Below are positions 48,001 through 59,182 of a stretch of DNA of 64,000 nt, piece by piece. This DNA is from Argopecten irradians (Eukaryota; Mollusca; Bivalvia; Pectinida; Pectinidae), in the NCBI RefSeq assembly GCF_041381155.1, contig NC_091141.1, forward strand, positions 20,046,828 to 20,110,827. Reading direction: 5' to 3'. Position 1 is the stretch's first letter; each line of letters starts with the position of its first letter. A program made the translations under genes and the position numbers. Below the pieces are notes generated by a model that saw only the letters and a program-made list of their open reading frames with translations, was not told where the DNA came from and did no database searches.

Positions 48001-50122
48001 TCATTCTTACCAATAGCAAAATCACTACAATAACGTGTTTTAAGCTATGTAACGAGTAATAAGAAAAGTGAAAAGAAATAACGTGATTTTTTGTTTTGGT
48101 TTAGGTTATTATATTGACGTCCTATTTACAACCAGGGTAATTTAATGACGGTCTCTCATGTGTGCAATGTATTGCGGTGTATAATTGTATGTTTTCGGAT
48201 GCTGCGGTATGTTAGTGTTGGGTCTTGTTATAGGCTAGAGAAACTCTTGACTATTTTATAGAGTTGTCTCACGGAAACATAGCGCCGAGGACACATAACA
48301 AACACAATTCACTCAGACACATTACACTATATGTAATATGGTGTCTCGGCCAGATGACAAAACCCAGAGCCTTTCTTCTCACGGACTACCGCTGACGTAA
48401 ATTGATACAGGGCATAAATGACGAATTGTAAGACAGCAACTGTTGATTATTGTTGAAAAAAATTACTTTCCTGATTTCATAGGTGAGTGCAAGCCTGAAG
48501 TGTATCTCCCATTTACAAATGACATAAAGGACCACTCTGGATCGCATAGCTACGTTGAAAATCAAAACGTCACACTGTCAAATAAAGGATGCGCGTATTT
48601 CAATGGAAGATCGAAGCTTATCATCCCGAGATACTCCAACGCAGAATTCAAAAACATCGTTATCAAGATTCGTTTTAAAGTCGAGGAATCCAGAAAATCA
48701 TTGAGCATGAGACGTAAGATGACGGCGTTGCTTAGCAACAGCGACTGTTGTAATGATGACGTATCATTTTTGATGATCCTTGGGAAATCATCTGTGCATT
48801 ATATGGCCCTCTCGGAGAAAAAGGAGATGGCCACGTTCGTCCTTCCTGTCGGTGTAAGTCTTTCAATATTAACAAAGAATCTATATTCTTGTAATATTCC
48901 ATTCGTTGATATAATTGAACTATGGTGCCCAGGAATTCATCAAAGTAACAAAGACTCTAAATGCACTATTTTATATGGGAGAGAAGTATTGACATATGTA
49001 AGTACAGATTCATTAGGATTTTTTCATCTTCCATGTCATGTTTTAAACGCATAGGATCCGTAACAACATTCAAATTAATTTTGATTTTGGTACGGGAAAT
49101 ATTTACGTTTCTCAATGTGTTTTATTACAGGACGTAATGTGAAAAGCATTCTCAATTAATGAGTCTGTTGCAATACGTCTTTCCTCCTTCAATAAATAGA
49201 TCATGAATTCAAATATTTGGATTTGTATCTTACTTGATAAATATTTCAATTTTTCCTTGGGCCAAAATTTTCGTCGGATCAACTGACGAAGTCACTACCC
49301 CAGTTCAACGATCTGACATAACATGATTTATTTTGTAGGATGGATGGAACACCGCGTACTTCGTTCACGACACAGATTCTTTGTATGGTCGGTGTAATTC
49401 TAAGGAAGCATCCAAACCCCTAGGCGGTGTGTAATGAATTCACATTAAAATTATAAAATAACATTAGATATTTTACAAAATGTATCTACATGGGTTTAGT
49501 GATATGAAGAAATAACTACGTTGGATTGATAAATGAATAAAGAAGTTCAGTATAATTAAACTGACACGCAATAAAAGTGCGTATTCGCCAGCATATTAAG
49601 ATATATAAATTTGAATAATTCCCCCACAATCCAAACTATCGTAACACTTACTACAAATGAAGCATCTACAGTTATTTTTTATATCATATATGACATGAAA
49701 TACAAATTGGCCAGATATGAGAAATAAAGTAAATATTAATATTTCTCTATTACAGGTCCCATAAAGAGGACACATACAGGAATACATATTGGATACGGCC
49801 GAGGATTTCGCAGTTTTAAAGGCTATATTGACGAGGTATTTTCTGATCTACATGTACATTGAAACAAGCAATAATCGAATTATGTTTAAAAAATAGTTGG
49901 CAATGTCTGGTTTTATTTGTAGAATAACTAATACATATTGTGGAGGGATTGTGGAACACTGAATAATCGTTATACAAAGTGCCAAATGCAGGCATGTTCT
50001 AGAACAAGATTTATAAGAAATGTTTAACGAAAATTAATTGACTAAATGATAATGTCTCACCTTTAAAATCTTTTTTTCAGATCAAGATATTCAGATGCAT
50101 ACCAGATCTTGACGAGGTTTAA
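45041..50122 (+). CDS. Pif/BMSP-like shell-matrix protein (VWA, chitin-binding, LamG), 9 coding exons, 707 aa
   Basis: Predicted secreted matrix protein. Exons: 45041-45110, 45223-45780, 46035-46391, 46916-47110, 47473-47835, 48483-48853, 49339-49426, 49756-49835, 50081-50122. They total 2,124 nt in one frame with GT-AG introns. Order: signal peptide (1-about 22); VWA domain (31-209) with a complete MIDAS (DGSDS at 37-41, NT in GTNTAMG, LTDGRS); Thr/Pro linker (210-328); peritrophin-A type chitin-binding domain with six Cys (329-393); second Cys-rich chitin-binding-like block (394-514); laminin-G domain split over exons 6-9, ending GYIDEIKIF. Pif and BMSP of bivalve nacre share this order. 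No acidic Pif80-like tail follows. The frame is open upstream with ATGs at 44930, 44936 and 44993; 45041 is chosen because it starts the hydrophobic signal peptide. Confidence 0.88.
45223..45780 (+). CDS. Exon 2 of the plus-strand Pif-like gene: VWA domain
   Basis: One exon carries the whole von Willebrand factor A domain, ending MVCPS at an A|GTAAGT donor in phase 1. Metal-site residues are all visible: DGSDS at the end of the first strand, the Thr in GTNTAMG, and Asp in LTDGRS. The domain is expected to bind a divalent cation and a protein ligand. It is collinear with exon 2 of the minus-strand paralogue (57398-57934), which has the same phases. Confidence 0.92.
46035..46391 (+). CDS. Exon 3 of the plus-strand Pif-like gene: Thr/Pro linker with basic tail
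   Basis: In the phase set by the flanking exons this exon reads as Thr runs broken by Pro (TTTTTPTTTTTP), a likely O-glycosylated, mucin-like spacer, then KPTTTTAQPTF. It ends with a Lys/Arg-rich segment (KSAFRKKLKMVSLRRLTIKH and following, about 283-328). The other five frames give low-complexity Tyr/Asn, Gln/Leu or Val runs and are shadows. The paralogue's linker (56947-57078) is 132 bp against 357 bp here and lacks the basic tail, so this exon is the most divergent between the two genes. Confidence 0.75.
46916..47835 (+). CDS. Exons 4-5 of the plus-strand Pif-like gene: two chitin-binding blocks
   Basis: Exon 4 (46916-47110) is a peritrophin-A/CBM14-type module: CDDCSLMNGVGYNPHPKICS, then FTQCYFG, REC and LGCRL, with six core Cys. 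Exon 5 (47473-47835) is a longer Cys-rich block with NCRAYWRCKNG, RCCAKGFRYR, CPP and RPCAPGSHYDADKCAC, a pattern also found in the paralogue (KSCRAYWKC, TCCPKGYSYR, RPCAPGTQYN). Both exons start and end in phase 1. The exon 4 donor is GTTTGT, weaker than usual, but the matching donor in the paralogue lies at the same codon. The domain should anchor the protein on chitin. Confidence 0.85.
48108..48430 (+). repeat. Dispersed SINE-like repeat in intron 5 of the plus-strand Pif-like gene
   Basis: 'gacgtcctatttacaaccag', 'tggtgtctcggccagatgac' and 'acccagagcctttcttctca' keep the family order. It ends about 50 bp before the acceptor of the LamG exon at 48483. Confidence 0.75.
48483..50122 (+). CDS. 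Exons 6-9 of the plus-strand Pif-like gene: laminin-G domain and stop
   Basis: Exons 48483-48853, 49339-49426, 49756-49835 and 50081-50122. The domain begins ECKPEVYLPFTND and contains GCAYFNGRSKLIIPRY, ALLSNSDCCNDD, GWNTAYFVHD and HIGYGRGFRSFKGYIDE, a concanavalin-like/LamG fold pattern. The protein ends IKIFRCIPDLDEV. In the minus-strand paralogue the region covered here by exons 7-9 is one uninterrupted exon, so two introns were gained or lost since the duplication. Confidence 0.85.
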
Positions 50123-50449
50123 AAACGTTACTGTAAATGCAGAAATAATGAAACCGCTTTTTTAAAACTATATCCATTATGTACAACTAATATCGACAGA
50201 CAAAGAAACTTAACTCAGATACTCAGACTCATCATTACTCGTTAAGTAATGGTCACCTGAACAAGACAACAATACTGATCAGATGTGTCACAAGAAAGAG
50301 TGCATTGTGTGCTATCACTGACCCCTTCACGTGACTTTCTGTTTTTTGCTTCCGCTCAGAGAGCTTTATTTATCCAAAGGAACTGTAACAGTATAAACAA
50401 CTAATGGGACGTTGAATGGGTAATGGCACTTTTTTAACTAAGATAGTTG

Positions 50450-50455
50450 AATAAA
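50450..50455 (+). terminator. Polyadenylation signal AATAAA of the plus-strand Pif-like gene
   Basis: First canonical AATAAA after the stop codon, about 330 nt downstream. It implies a 3' UTR of roughly 350 nt. Confidence 0.6.
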
Positions 50456-50475
50456 GATCTTATTCTAGCAATAAC

Positions 50476-53400
50476 TCAGTTATGTTTTGTTTTTTATTTA
50501 ATTATCTGTTAATGAACGCTCACGGAATTAAATATCCTTACTCATTTGTCGACCAGAAATGCCACACAAGCTTCACCGCAAAACTGTTCTTACCACAGAT
50601 GAATTAGCATGACTCTGAATTTAAATCAGCGAAAAAGTTTTAGACACGGAACCCCGATGCAGTGTACTCCACTATTGAATCCAGAAAATCAGTCCTGAAT
50701 GTCTGATGTATATAGATATGAGTATGGATATGGTTCAGAATGGAAGTTCCATTTTTGCTGTGTTCGCATTCTCATTGAAATCCACGACTTTGAAACACCA
50801 GCGATTTTCATTAATGCAACTCAGTTTCGTATGAAATATATCTAAATAATGCAGTAAGGGAGGAAACCCATGGTGTTTTGATGTAGACAGATACCCCAAT
50901 CTTGCTAATTATTTGAATTAAATATAATAACGCTTGCTGTTTGAAATTATGATGAATTATGCCATTGGTTACAAAACTAAAATCATTACTAATCCCATAA
51001 CTCCTATTTTATCTACCGTATATATTTATTTTAAGATTAAATGCCAAATATATTGACATCTAGCTTATATTTAAACTAAAAATATAAATTGAATATATCT
51101 TGAAACATCGCAGTATGAATTTCTTGAAAATTTATTTTATTCAACACAAATATTTATAAAATCGTTGATTTGTTTATTTGTTTACAATTAACGGCCAAGG
51201 GCAGCTAGGGCCATATATGGAAAAAAAACTTTAAGATTAAAACACAATGTAAAATGCATTGAGGTAATAAGTAGTTCGTTCGGAAATTTGAAATGTTTTG
51301 TAAAAATAGGTTTTTAAAACGACATAAATGATGAATGGGAAAAGCGCTGAAATGAACCGTCAAATTAAAATAATTTACAAAGTATGTGAAATACGCTGAT
51401 TTTATTTCGATTGGTTTGGTTAGGTTTAAGGATTTCAAAATGGCTGCATCGCTGAGGATTTTTTTTCTATCAAAAACAGAAGTGACGAATAAGGATTTTT
51501 CTCAGCTACAAAATGTATTTACACCATTGCAAGGTTTCAGGTTGTTATTTTACTTCAAAATAAAAATACTGAAAATAATTAATGACCTCCCGAAAAAGTC
51601 TATGCACTATGCTCTATACAGAATGAATCACTGATTGCCAATCCATTAAAAGGAAAATATATTATTGAATATTATGCTTGTATCAATTACACTTAAATAA
51701 GTAACCACCAACTAGAACTGTCGCCAGAGTGGATGACTAATTTTCCCGCTGCACAAATTTAGTAATAACTTCATTAATAGGGGAAATTGTAGAACCCTAT
51801 ACAGTTTACTCAACTTCTCGTTATGTCAGGATTCTTCGTGCCAAATTATATATTATATATCATACAGTTTAGGAGGAGTTCACTGGACAAATTTGTGTCT
51901 ACAGACAGACTGACAATCTGATTATAGTATACCTCCCCCCTTAACTTAGTTGAGGGGTATAATAATTGTTGATGAAAAGATAGGTACCATTATGATCTGT
52001 CGGCGTTGGGGTATCTTTATCAGCTAGGGTCATTTTAGCTATATTATTATATGGTACATTAAGGCAATTATCTTATTTATCAAGAGGAATGACGCCTGGT
52101 AAATGGTACAATCATTTTGTTGTTTCCATAGTTGCAACTTCATTTGCATCTTAATGTGTAACTTTTAACACAATAGAGTTAAATTATAATGCCACATAAA
52201 TACATTTTAAAACCTATATTATTTCAACAATCACGATCAGATAAAATGCTTGTTTTCAAGTGTTGAATCGTTTTCTTATCTAAAGTTATTTCCCTTGGAT
52301 TGTGAAACTAACACCACCAGTAATGTTCGTCTCTAACTGATGAGCATCCACACTTGTAGTACTTTGAAGACGTTCTGGTGGCATAAGGGAGTGCTTACTT
52401 ACCTAAGCAATGCATGTGTTTCAATATAGTAACATATTTGTAACCTAGTACAGTCATTTGACCTTTTATTTTATTTATTTTATTGGACAACACATCTATA
52501 GATTCCAATAAAGTTCACATCTGTCAGTGTGATGTATGGACTTAACCACCAACGCTTAGGTAACGATCAACAATGTCGTCATATACTTCTAATCACACAA
52601 GGATATGTCTGTCATCTTATAGTCATATCTGTATGTGTGCAAAAAGGTTTGCACTGGGGAATCCACTTTACTCTAACTTCGTTATGTGTGATAAAATGAA
52701 AAATTTGAAGGAAGTTGGTTTTTTCTGATTGCACCTTTTAACTATTTTAAAGTTTTCTGGTTATATATTTAGCAGAGATTTATTTAAATCCCTGATATCA
52801 GTAGAGTGAGAATGTCAACTACGAAGAATTCAATACAAAGTATATCTAGAAAACAATAATTATTAACGGTCAAGAAATCAATAAGTTTCAATATACGATG
52901 GGTTTGTAAGTCAAAAGGCATTCTCTGGTTTAATTAAGTACGTAATGTATTGATATCCATACAATATCCTCTTGGTTGTAATAACTACAGAACAAATAAA
53001 ATGTATATAAATACTATGCTTTAATTTAAAAAATCATACGTGAAAAAATATAAGTTACAAAATATAGCAATAAATATATGTTAGATTGACAAAACATATG
53101 GAACTTCATATGCTCAAACATGTATACTATTTTAGATAGTGTAATTACATGTGTCAGCACGTAACATTCACAAAACTCACACACTACATCACATCAATCA
53201 GCATTCCCCCTTGGATTCTGATAGTACATAGATTCATACACCGATATCCTATAGAACATATGATAAATTCACATTTAACCTAACGTTGGAGATCTATGAT
53301 CATATTTTATTGCACAAATAAAAACGAAAATTGATGAAATATGTTATAAATACAAAGTACAGTATAATATTATAGCACAGAAAATGCAATAAGATGTGTA

Positions 53401-53817
53401 ATTGTTTCTAAGTTACTAGATATATAATCTAAATGTATAGTGGACACTATTTAATATAGATCTACTTGACAAAGATGAATTCAACAAATATGTTACATGT
53501 ATAATGCTTCACGCTCCTGGGTGTCATCAAAACAATCCCTATCGTGCCGGAAATGGAACTTTTTATTTTATTGCCGATTGCATGTATGTATGGATTTTAA
53601 AGTGAACAGTCGGGCAAGGATGACTAAAGTCGGTAAAAATGGTGTGAATGTATCCAGTATAATTTCTTATGGAATAGAAAAATAAACTTTCTCGTCAGAA
53701 TCTGTCTGCGTAAGTAGAAATTAATTTAAAGTATAGGAATCCTAAAATGTCCTCCCGGCTGACTATGTCCGTGGTTACATTTCCACGCAGCCTCGCTTTC
53801 AATGCTTTCAACTTTTC
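50476..53817. other. Intergenic region between the two convergent Pif-like genes
   Basis: About 3.3 kb, AT-rich, with one diverged TTAA MITE (51.4-52.0 kb) and dispersed-repeat head traces near 51180 and 52020. No open frame with a domain. Confidence 0.6.
51426..52020 (+). mobile_element. Diverged copy of the TTAA MITE family
   Basis: Begins TTAA|GGATTTCAAAATGGCTGC and ends 'ctgtcggcgttggggtatct'. It is longer than the others and lacks a TTAA on the right, so it probably has an internal insertion and a mutated right end. Confidence 0.5.
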
Positions 53818-53823
53818 TTTATT
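53818..53823 (-). terminator. Candidate polyadenylation signal of the minus-strand Pif-like gene
   Basis: First AATAAA on the minus strand downstream of the stop at 54149, about 325 nt away, a distance like that in the paralogue. A second pair of AATAAA motifs lies at 53562-53572. Confidence 0.4.
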
Positions 53824-54148
53824 TCAATGGTCAGAACTGGGAAACTAAGCAGAACTTGACCGTCGTATTAATATGTGAGAACTTTTGGAAGGCCAATGAA
53901 CGCATTTAGACTGGTTTTCTTTGCCCGACTATTCACTTTAAATATATATATCTATCCAGCAATTAGCTTATATTTCATCTTCTATTCTGGTTTTTATATG
54001 CAAGAAACAAAGTTAATGGATTGAGAGGCACTTATAGTTGACTACCAATGGATAAGAAATATCATTATAAGTAAAAGGATCAATTAACTACCCAGAAAAA
54101 ATTAGATCATTTTTGATGGACAAGCTGATAACCAGGCCTGTTAGGAGA

Positions 54149-55202
54149 CTAGATGGTGGCTGGACGGCACATATAGATCTTCAGATAGTCAATAAAGCCT
54201 ACAAAGCCCTCGAAGCCTTTACTATAGCCTATCTGTATGCCAGTGGTACTTGTCCTAATGGGGCCATAAGCATCTGTCTCGGTCATTCTCTCGTTACTCC
54301 TCGCCTCAAGACTGTAGTGGTCGTGGATAAAGTAGATCTTATTCCATCTCCCGTGCTGTGGAACAAAACCAATTTGTCAGTGACTACGGTCAATGTAATA
54401 CATATCAGTATCCAATGGATGGCATCATACAATATGATACATCTACCAAACATAGATATTCATATCAAACATAGTTATTTATCGTGTTATAGGTGATGTT
54501 TTATTGCTTCTGTAATCGTCTGTATACTGGTCAGCACACTTTATATATGATTTATGGGATAAAGTTATGATCCGTTAGCAGAACATATCTATTTTAATAT
54601 TTTTTTATCAATTAATATTTTTTCATTTTGTCTCTCAATAATATTATCATTTGTTTTAATCAATATTTTAATATATCCATTTTCCTTTAAAGCCCTTTCA
54701 TAAATATCAGATAAAATCAATGTTTTATAATGCAACTGGTATGTCTATATATATATTCATTCAAATATTTATAACTACTTTATCACAAAATATCATTTTT
54801 ATCACTTTATTTTATGTCCGAATATTTTGTGGACTATACTTTAACATTTACTTACCAGCAATCCCAAACGAACAGAGGCCATTTCTGCGGCGTCCGCCTT
54901 CGCCCGGAAGTAAATATTTCTCGATGTTTTGAGAATGTTGATGGATGCTCCGTTACTACAACAATCACTGTTGCTAAGGATCGCCTGCACACCTGGCTTT
55001 ACGGGGAGAAACTTCATTATCACGACAAAATCCGTGTAAAATTCCATATTGGCGAAATAGGGGATGTAAAGTCTGGAACTACCATTGAAGTAGCCATAAC
55101 TGTTACTGACCACATTTACGTTTTCGTTTTCTACGTGAATATTAGTGTCGGCATGGTTCTTTGTGTCTCCTGAGAATGGGATGTCCACCAGGGGCTTGCA
55201 CT
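54149..55202 (-). CDS. Exons 6-7 of the minus-strand Pif-like gene: laminin-G domain
   Basis: Exon 6 (55202-54856) starts ECKPLVDIPFSGD and includes YGYFNGSSRLYIPYF and AILSNSDCCSNG. Exon 7 (54355-54149) starts HGRWNKIYFIHDHYS, contains GIQIGYSKGFEG and FIDYLKIY, and ends with TAG at 54151-54149. Exon 7 corresponds to three exons of the plus-strand copy. A plus-strand open frame over the same bases is a shadow of this exon. Confidence 0.85.
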
Positions 55203-58200
55203 CTGTAAACAATAAATATTTAACATTGAACTATTATAAATTGACGTTTCATTTTGAACATAGAAAGAAATATACATGTTAACGCTGTATACCAATTACT
55301 TGCGATAATGAGTTGGTACATAATATATCTTATATGATAAAAGATATAATAAATTTGAGGAGATTCTTTACGGACAAAATCTAAAAATCTATAAGAAATA
55401 CAAAAAAAACTACTACTGACTAGTTACGTAAGCGCTTTCGTCCCATTCAATGGAGTCTGAGCAAGAAGAGCTCTCTTGAATGGGGCGAAAGCGCTCACGT
55501 AACAAGTCAGTCGTTATTGTTTTTATATCTCACATAAAGATATACATGTATAAATATATCACAAATAATTATAATAAAGTAAATTATTCCATGCAATAAT
55601 AGTAATAATACTCACCTCTACCTGGGACTACACTGTCGTAGTTCTGACAGCCACATATCATGGCATTATACTGAGTTCCGGGAGCACATGGCCTCTCCAT
55701 CCAGCCGAATCCATTAACATACTGCTTGTAAACCTTGGGATTACCAACCACCATCATAGTGTCACACCCACCCGTATGGTGGTTAAATAGGGGAGGGCAG
55801 GAATCTGTGCAGGACTCGTCCACTTGACAGCCATAATAGGGTCTGTAGGAGTAGCCTTTAGGGCAGCACGTGCCTTCGGATTTACCCAGGTTACATTTCC
55901 AGTACGCACGGCAACTCTTTAGTCCAGTGTATGGGTAAGACAGAAGGAACGGGTAACGGCATTTCTCTGGACACATAAAAGAGAAAACACCGCATTTAAA
56001 ACAACAAAACGACAATTGAAATATTGTCAGAATTCAAAAATATCCCATATCGATTAATTTTGACGTTAAACGTCAATCGACCAAGGTAAATTGTACTTAC
56101 AGTAGACCAACTTCACAGCGACTTATTTCGCATTAATATATTTTCCTGAGATTGTATAGTCGTCTTTACACTGTGTTAAGAGATCTTTTATCGGTTAACT
56201 TATTTTCTCTGATAGAAATGTAATGTATATGTCATGTCAAGTTTATGTTGATGTCCTATGTATATGTAAATGTGTAACATGCAAAAAATGGAAAATAATA
56301 AAAAAAAATATAATGAAAAAATTTTTTCTCGTGCAATAAAATAATTGTACAATCGTTTTGAGTCGCCGGGAACATCAGGTGGTTAACTGTGTGTACATGG
56401 ACTGATTAATTACTCAGTGATGATAGTCTTACCTCTAGGACATGGCACCTCAGCAGCCTCTCTACACGTGAGGACAGTCTGGTCCCAGTACTGTCCGAAT
56501 CCACACTGTCTATCAACGGCCCGGACTTCGTCGTTATCTCCGAAAAAACACTGGACAAATTTATCGCAATCCTCTGGGTGATTATTGTAACCTATGCCAT
56601 TAACGATGGTACAGTCATCGCACACTCCTGTAAATACAGTTCAATCGTTCAGATTAAAAATGAAATCAAATAAAACATGTTCAATATGTTTTCACCCTTA
56701 GTATCAACATTTGCTATTACGATTATTTCCCATACAGCTTCATACATATCGAATATTCTTCGATTACCACAGAAAAGTAATGTTTATCTTAAATGTATAT
56801 ACATTTCCTCCTAAATGTTGTATTAATGTTCCACTTCTTAATAAAAACATCATTTTACTTGATTTCATTCATTGAGTACAAAATGCTAACAAAATATTTA
56901 TATCAGACATAGCAATATTTGTCTATATCATGAAAAGTATCGTTACCTTTGGATGGAGGGAGAGTGCTTGGTTCCGGTGCTGTGGTTGTGGTGGTTGTGG
57001 GGGTAGTGGTGGTAGGTAGAGGAGTGGTAGTGGTTGTAGTGGTAGTAGTCGTCGTAGTGGTAGTCGTGGTCGTAGTAGCTGGAAAAAATATCAACATTGC
57101 AATACAGAACATTAGTACAAAACCCCTTTTGTTAGAAATGCTCCCGATGGTTATTTCATTTATTAAGATAAAATATGCTGCTCTTAACTTAACAGATATT
57201 AAATGTCTTCGTCACCAAGTGAGATCGAAACTCGACATTTGGGATAATGATAACACTATTGTAAATGTAATTACACATTCTATATATCTACATTTTTACA
57301 ACGTCCATTTCACGTCATTCTTTTTTTTCTCTGATAATAGGAGGCATACAAAATGCTATGGGGAAAGTTTCATAATAATTTTGATTTATAAACTTACTTG
57401 GACAAACAAGTTTGACAAGATCTCCGATCGAAGACGCAAGGGACGAGAAAGAAGCAACCATCTTCACTTGCGACGTGTCGCTGGCTATATCATTAAGTTC
57501 GCCTGCATCTATTTTACTCCCTATACCCACGGCATACATATTGATGCCGTAATCTCGGGCTTCCTGGGCACGTAATGCTGTAGCATTGGGGTCCTTTGAC
57601 CTTCCGTCCGTGAGCACGAATCCCAGCATAGGAGTGCCAGATCGACCGTCCTGTTTAAATAGTTTCGTCATACTATCTATTCCCCGATCTGTGTTGGTGC
57701 CCTCTTTGTCGTGTGGGAGTTGTCGGACCTGATTTTGCAGGGCCACCTTGTCCCCAGTCAGAGGAATCTCCTTCGATATGCGGGAGCTGTACACCACAAT
57801 ACCCATCCGGGCAGAATTTATATGAATAAGGTCGATAAATGTTATCATGGAATCCTTCAACTTTTGGAAGTCCTCGTCATTGATGCTGTCCGAGCCATCT
57901 ATCACCACTATAAGGTCAATAAAACCCTTGCAACCTACAAAGTAAAATGCATTTGCTTAAGAATAATATGATGTAGAGGTCTTATTGTGATAACGTTTGA
58001 AATTTAAATGACCATTAATACTTGTGATCAACAATCAAGTGACCAAATGAGGTTATACATTCATAAAAATAAAACTATATATTGATTTTAATAATGTTGT
58101 TTTTCATACCTGATACCTCTGCTGGAGCTACTGTCGATCCATTTACTTGACTCACACACGAAATGCAAACATATATAAATAAAAGAAATCTAGTTGCTGA

Positions 58201-58212
58201 AAACGTAGCCAT
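54149..58212 (-). CDS. Pif/BMSP-like shell-matrix protein paralogue, 7 coding exons, 623 aa
   Basis: Exons: 58212-58110, 57934-57398, 57078-56947, 56627-56433, 55966-55616, 55202-54856, 54355-54149. They sum to 1,872 nt in one frame with GT-AG introns. Order: signal peptide (MATFSATRFLLFIYVC start, cleavage near residue 25); VWA domain with complete MIDAS (DGSDS at 47-51, GTNT, LTDGRS); Thr-rich linker (about 214-257); peritrophin-A chitin-binding domain (258-322); second Cys-rich chitin-binding-like block (323-439); LamG domain (440-about 615), ending FEGFVGFIDYLKIYMC. It is clearly paralogous to the plus-strand gene, with which it shares exon phases 1,1,1,1,1,0. It has no acidic C-terminal tail. 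Role: secreted scaffold linking chitin to other matrix components; the shell context is inference from the domain layout. Confidence 0.88.
55414..55512. repeat. Hairpin in intron 5 of the minus-strand Pif-like gene
   Basis: 'gttacgtaagcgctttcgtc' pairs with 'gcgaaagcgctcacgtaac' around a loop with 'gagctc'. Arms are about 36 bp. Confidence 0.85.
55616..57078 (-). CDS. Exons 3-5 of the minus-strand Pif-like gene: Thr linker and chitin-binding blocks
   Basis: Exon 3 (57078-56947) is a Thr run with PLPTTTTP and ends APEPSTLPPSKG. Exon 4 (56627-56433) is a 65-residue peritrophin-A module with CDDCTIVNGIGYNNHPEDCD, VQCFFG, RQCGFG and VLTCRE; it is the same length (195 bp) as exon 4 of the paralogue. 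Exon 5 (55966-55616) carries KSCRAYWKC, TCCPKGYSYR, CTDSCPP and RPCAPGTQYNAMICGC. All start and end in phase 1, consistent with modular assembly. Confidence 0.85.
57398..57934 (-). CDS. Exon 2 of the minus-strand Pif-like gene: VWA domain
   Basis: Complete VWA domain: FIDLIVVIDGSDSIN, GIVVYSS, GTNTDRGI, GFVLTDGRS, MYAVGIG. The MIDAS Asp/Ser/Ser, Thr and Asp are all kept. It ends LVCPS at A|GTAAGT in phase 1, the same residue and phase as the plus-strand paralogue. Confidence 0.93.
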
Positions 58213-58283
58213 TATGTAAAATAATACGATTATATTGTTACTGGCTTAATTTTAGTTCTGATATCGTGGACAGGGGGCCTGGC

Positions 58284-58290
58284 TTTTATA
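58284..58290 (-). promoter_or_regulatory. TATA box of the minus-strand Pif-like gene
   Basis: TATAAAA on the minus strand (context ATATAAAAGCC) lies 72 nt before the start codon. It predicts transcription start near 58255-58260 and a 5' UTR of about 45 nt. No equally clear TATA box was found before the plus-strand paralogue. Confidence 0.65.
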
Positions 58291-59030
58291 TGCCGAAAAC
58301 TCTCCATGATGATTTACATATTTCAAAGTGATCAATTTCGTTTATCCACTCTGACGTCAACAAATATAGTTGTCATACCTAGAAACAATCTAGTCTGGTT
58401 GGCCGGCTTTCCTCTTTCGTAATTAAGCACACTCCATCATTGTTTAACACATCAGGTGACAAGCCAATGTCTTGTCTAATTCGCTGTAGGCGGTGAACCG
58501 CACTACTTCCAAACATATCTCATAGGTAAAATCCGGCGAGTATGAGTTTTTTTCTTAAATAAAAATATTTTTCTGTTTCCGGATCATTGACTACTCCTTT
58601 ACTGTGCATATATTTGATTTATATTTGTTAGGGTGTACATATTACATAACTCCGTTAATGATTCAGTACAATTGTATTAATAGTATTGTTATAACAGCAG
58701 GTATGACACTTACTGCATTTTAAGGTGTGAAATCAACCATGTGTAACACCGCATGTCTGGTAAGTATTTCATCCTCCACATTAATGTCCGAACATTAATA
58801 CGCGGACATTTGTTAATTATTTTTACTGATTGTCATGTTGCCTATCATTCTAAAAAGCTCTATATGAAAAGTAATAAACGATGGATATCTCCGTAGAGAT
58901 AAATATTGAATCGAATTCTTAAGCATAGAGCAATGTTCTCTTCTATTAAGGTAAGTTCAACTTCCTATTTTCAACTAGAGCCATTTCAGAACGATCGCCC
59001 TAAAAAGCAAACACCATTTTAAGCCCAACA

Positions 59031-59182
59031 AAATATTCAGTGATGGTGCTATTTACAGACAAAATGTTTATTGATGGCGCTATTTACAGACAATTCATGT
59101 GATGTGTGCGCTATTTACGAAAATATTCAGTGATGGTGCTATTTACAGACAAAATGTTTATTGATGGCGCTATTTACAGACA
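59031..59182. repeat. Direct repeats of 'ctatttacagacaa' segment, offset 90 bp
   Basis: The segment 'aaatattcagtgatggtgct' plus 'atttacagacaaaatgttta' occurs at 59031 and 59121. Inside each copy 'gatgg(t/c)gctatttacagac' is itself doubled. Confidence 0.85.

Noticed and set aside
54113..54496. 127-codon plus-strand open frame
   Set aside because: Antisense to the last LamG exon, whose minus-strand reading has splice sites, phase and homology to the paralogue.
56949..57575. 208-codon plus-strand open frame with a Val run
   Set aside because: Antisense to the Thr linker and VWA exons of the minus-strand Pif-like gene; no domain.
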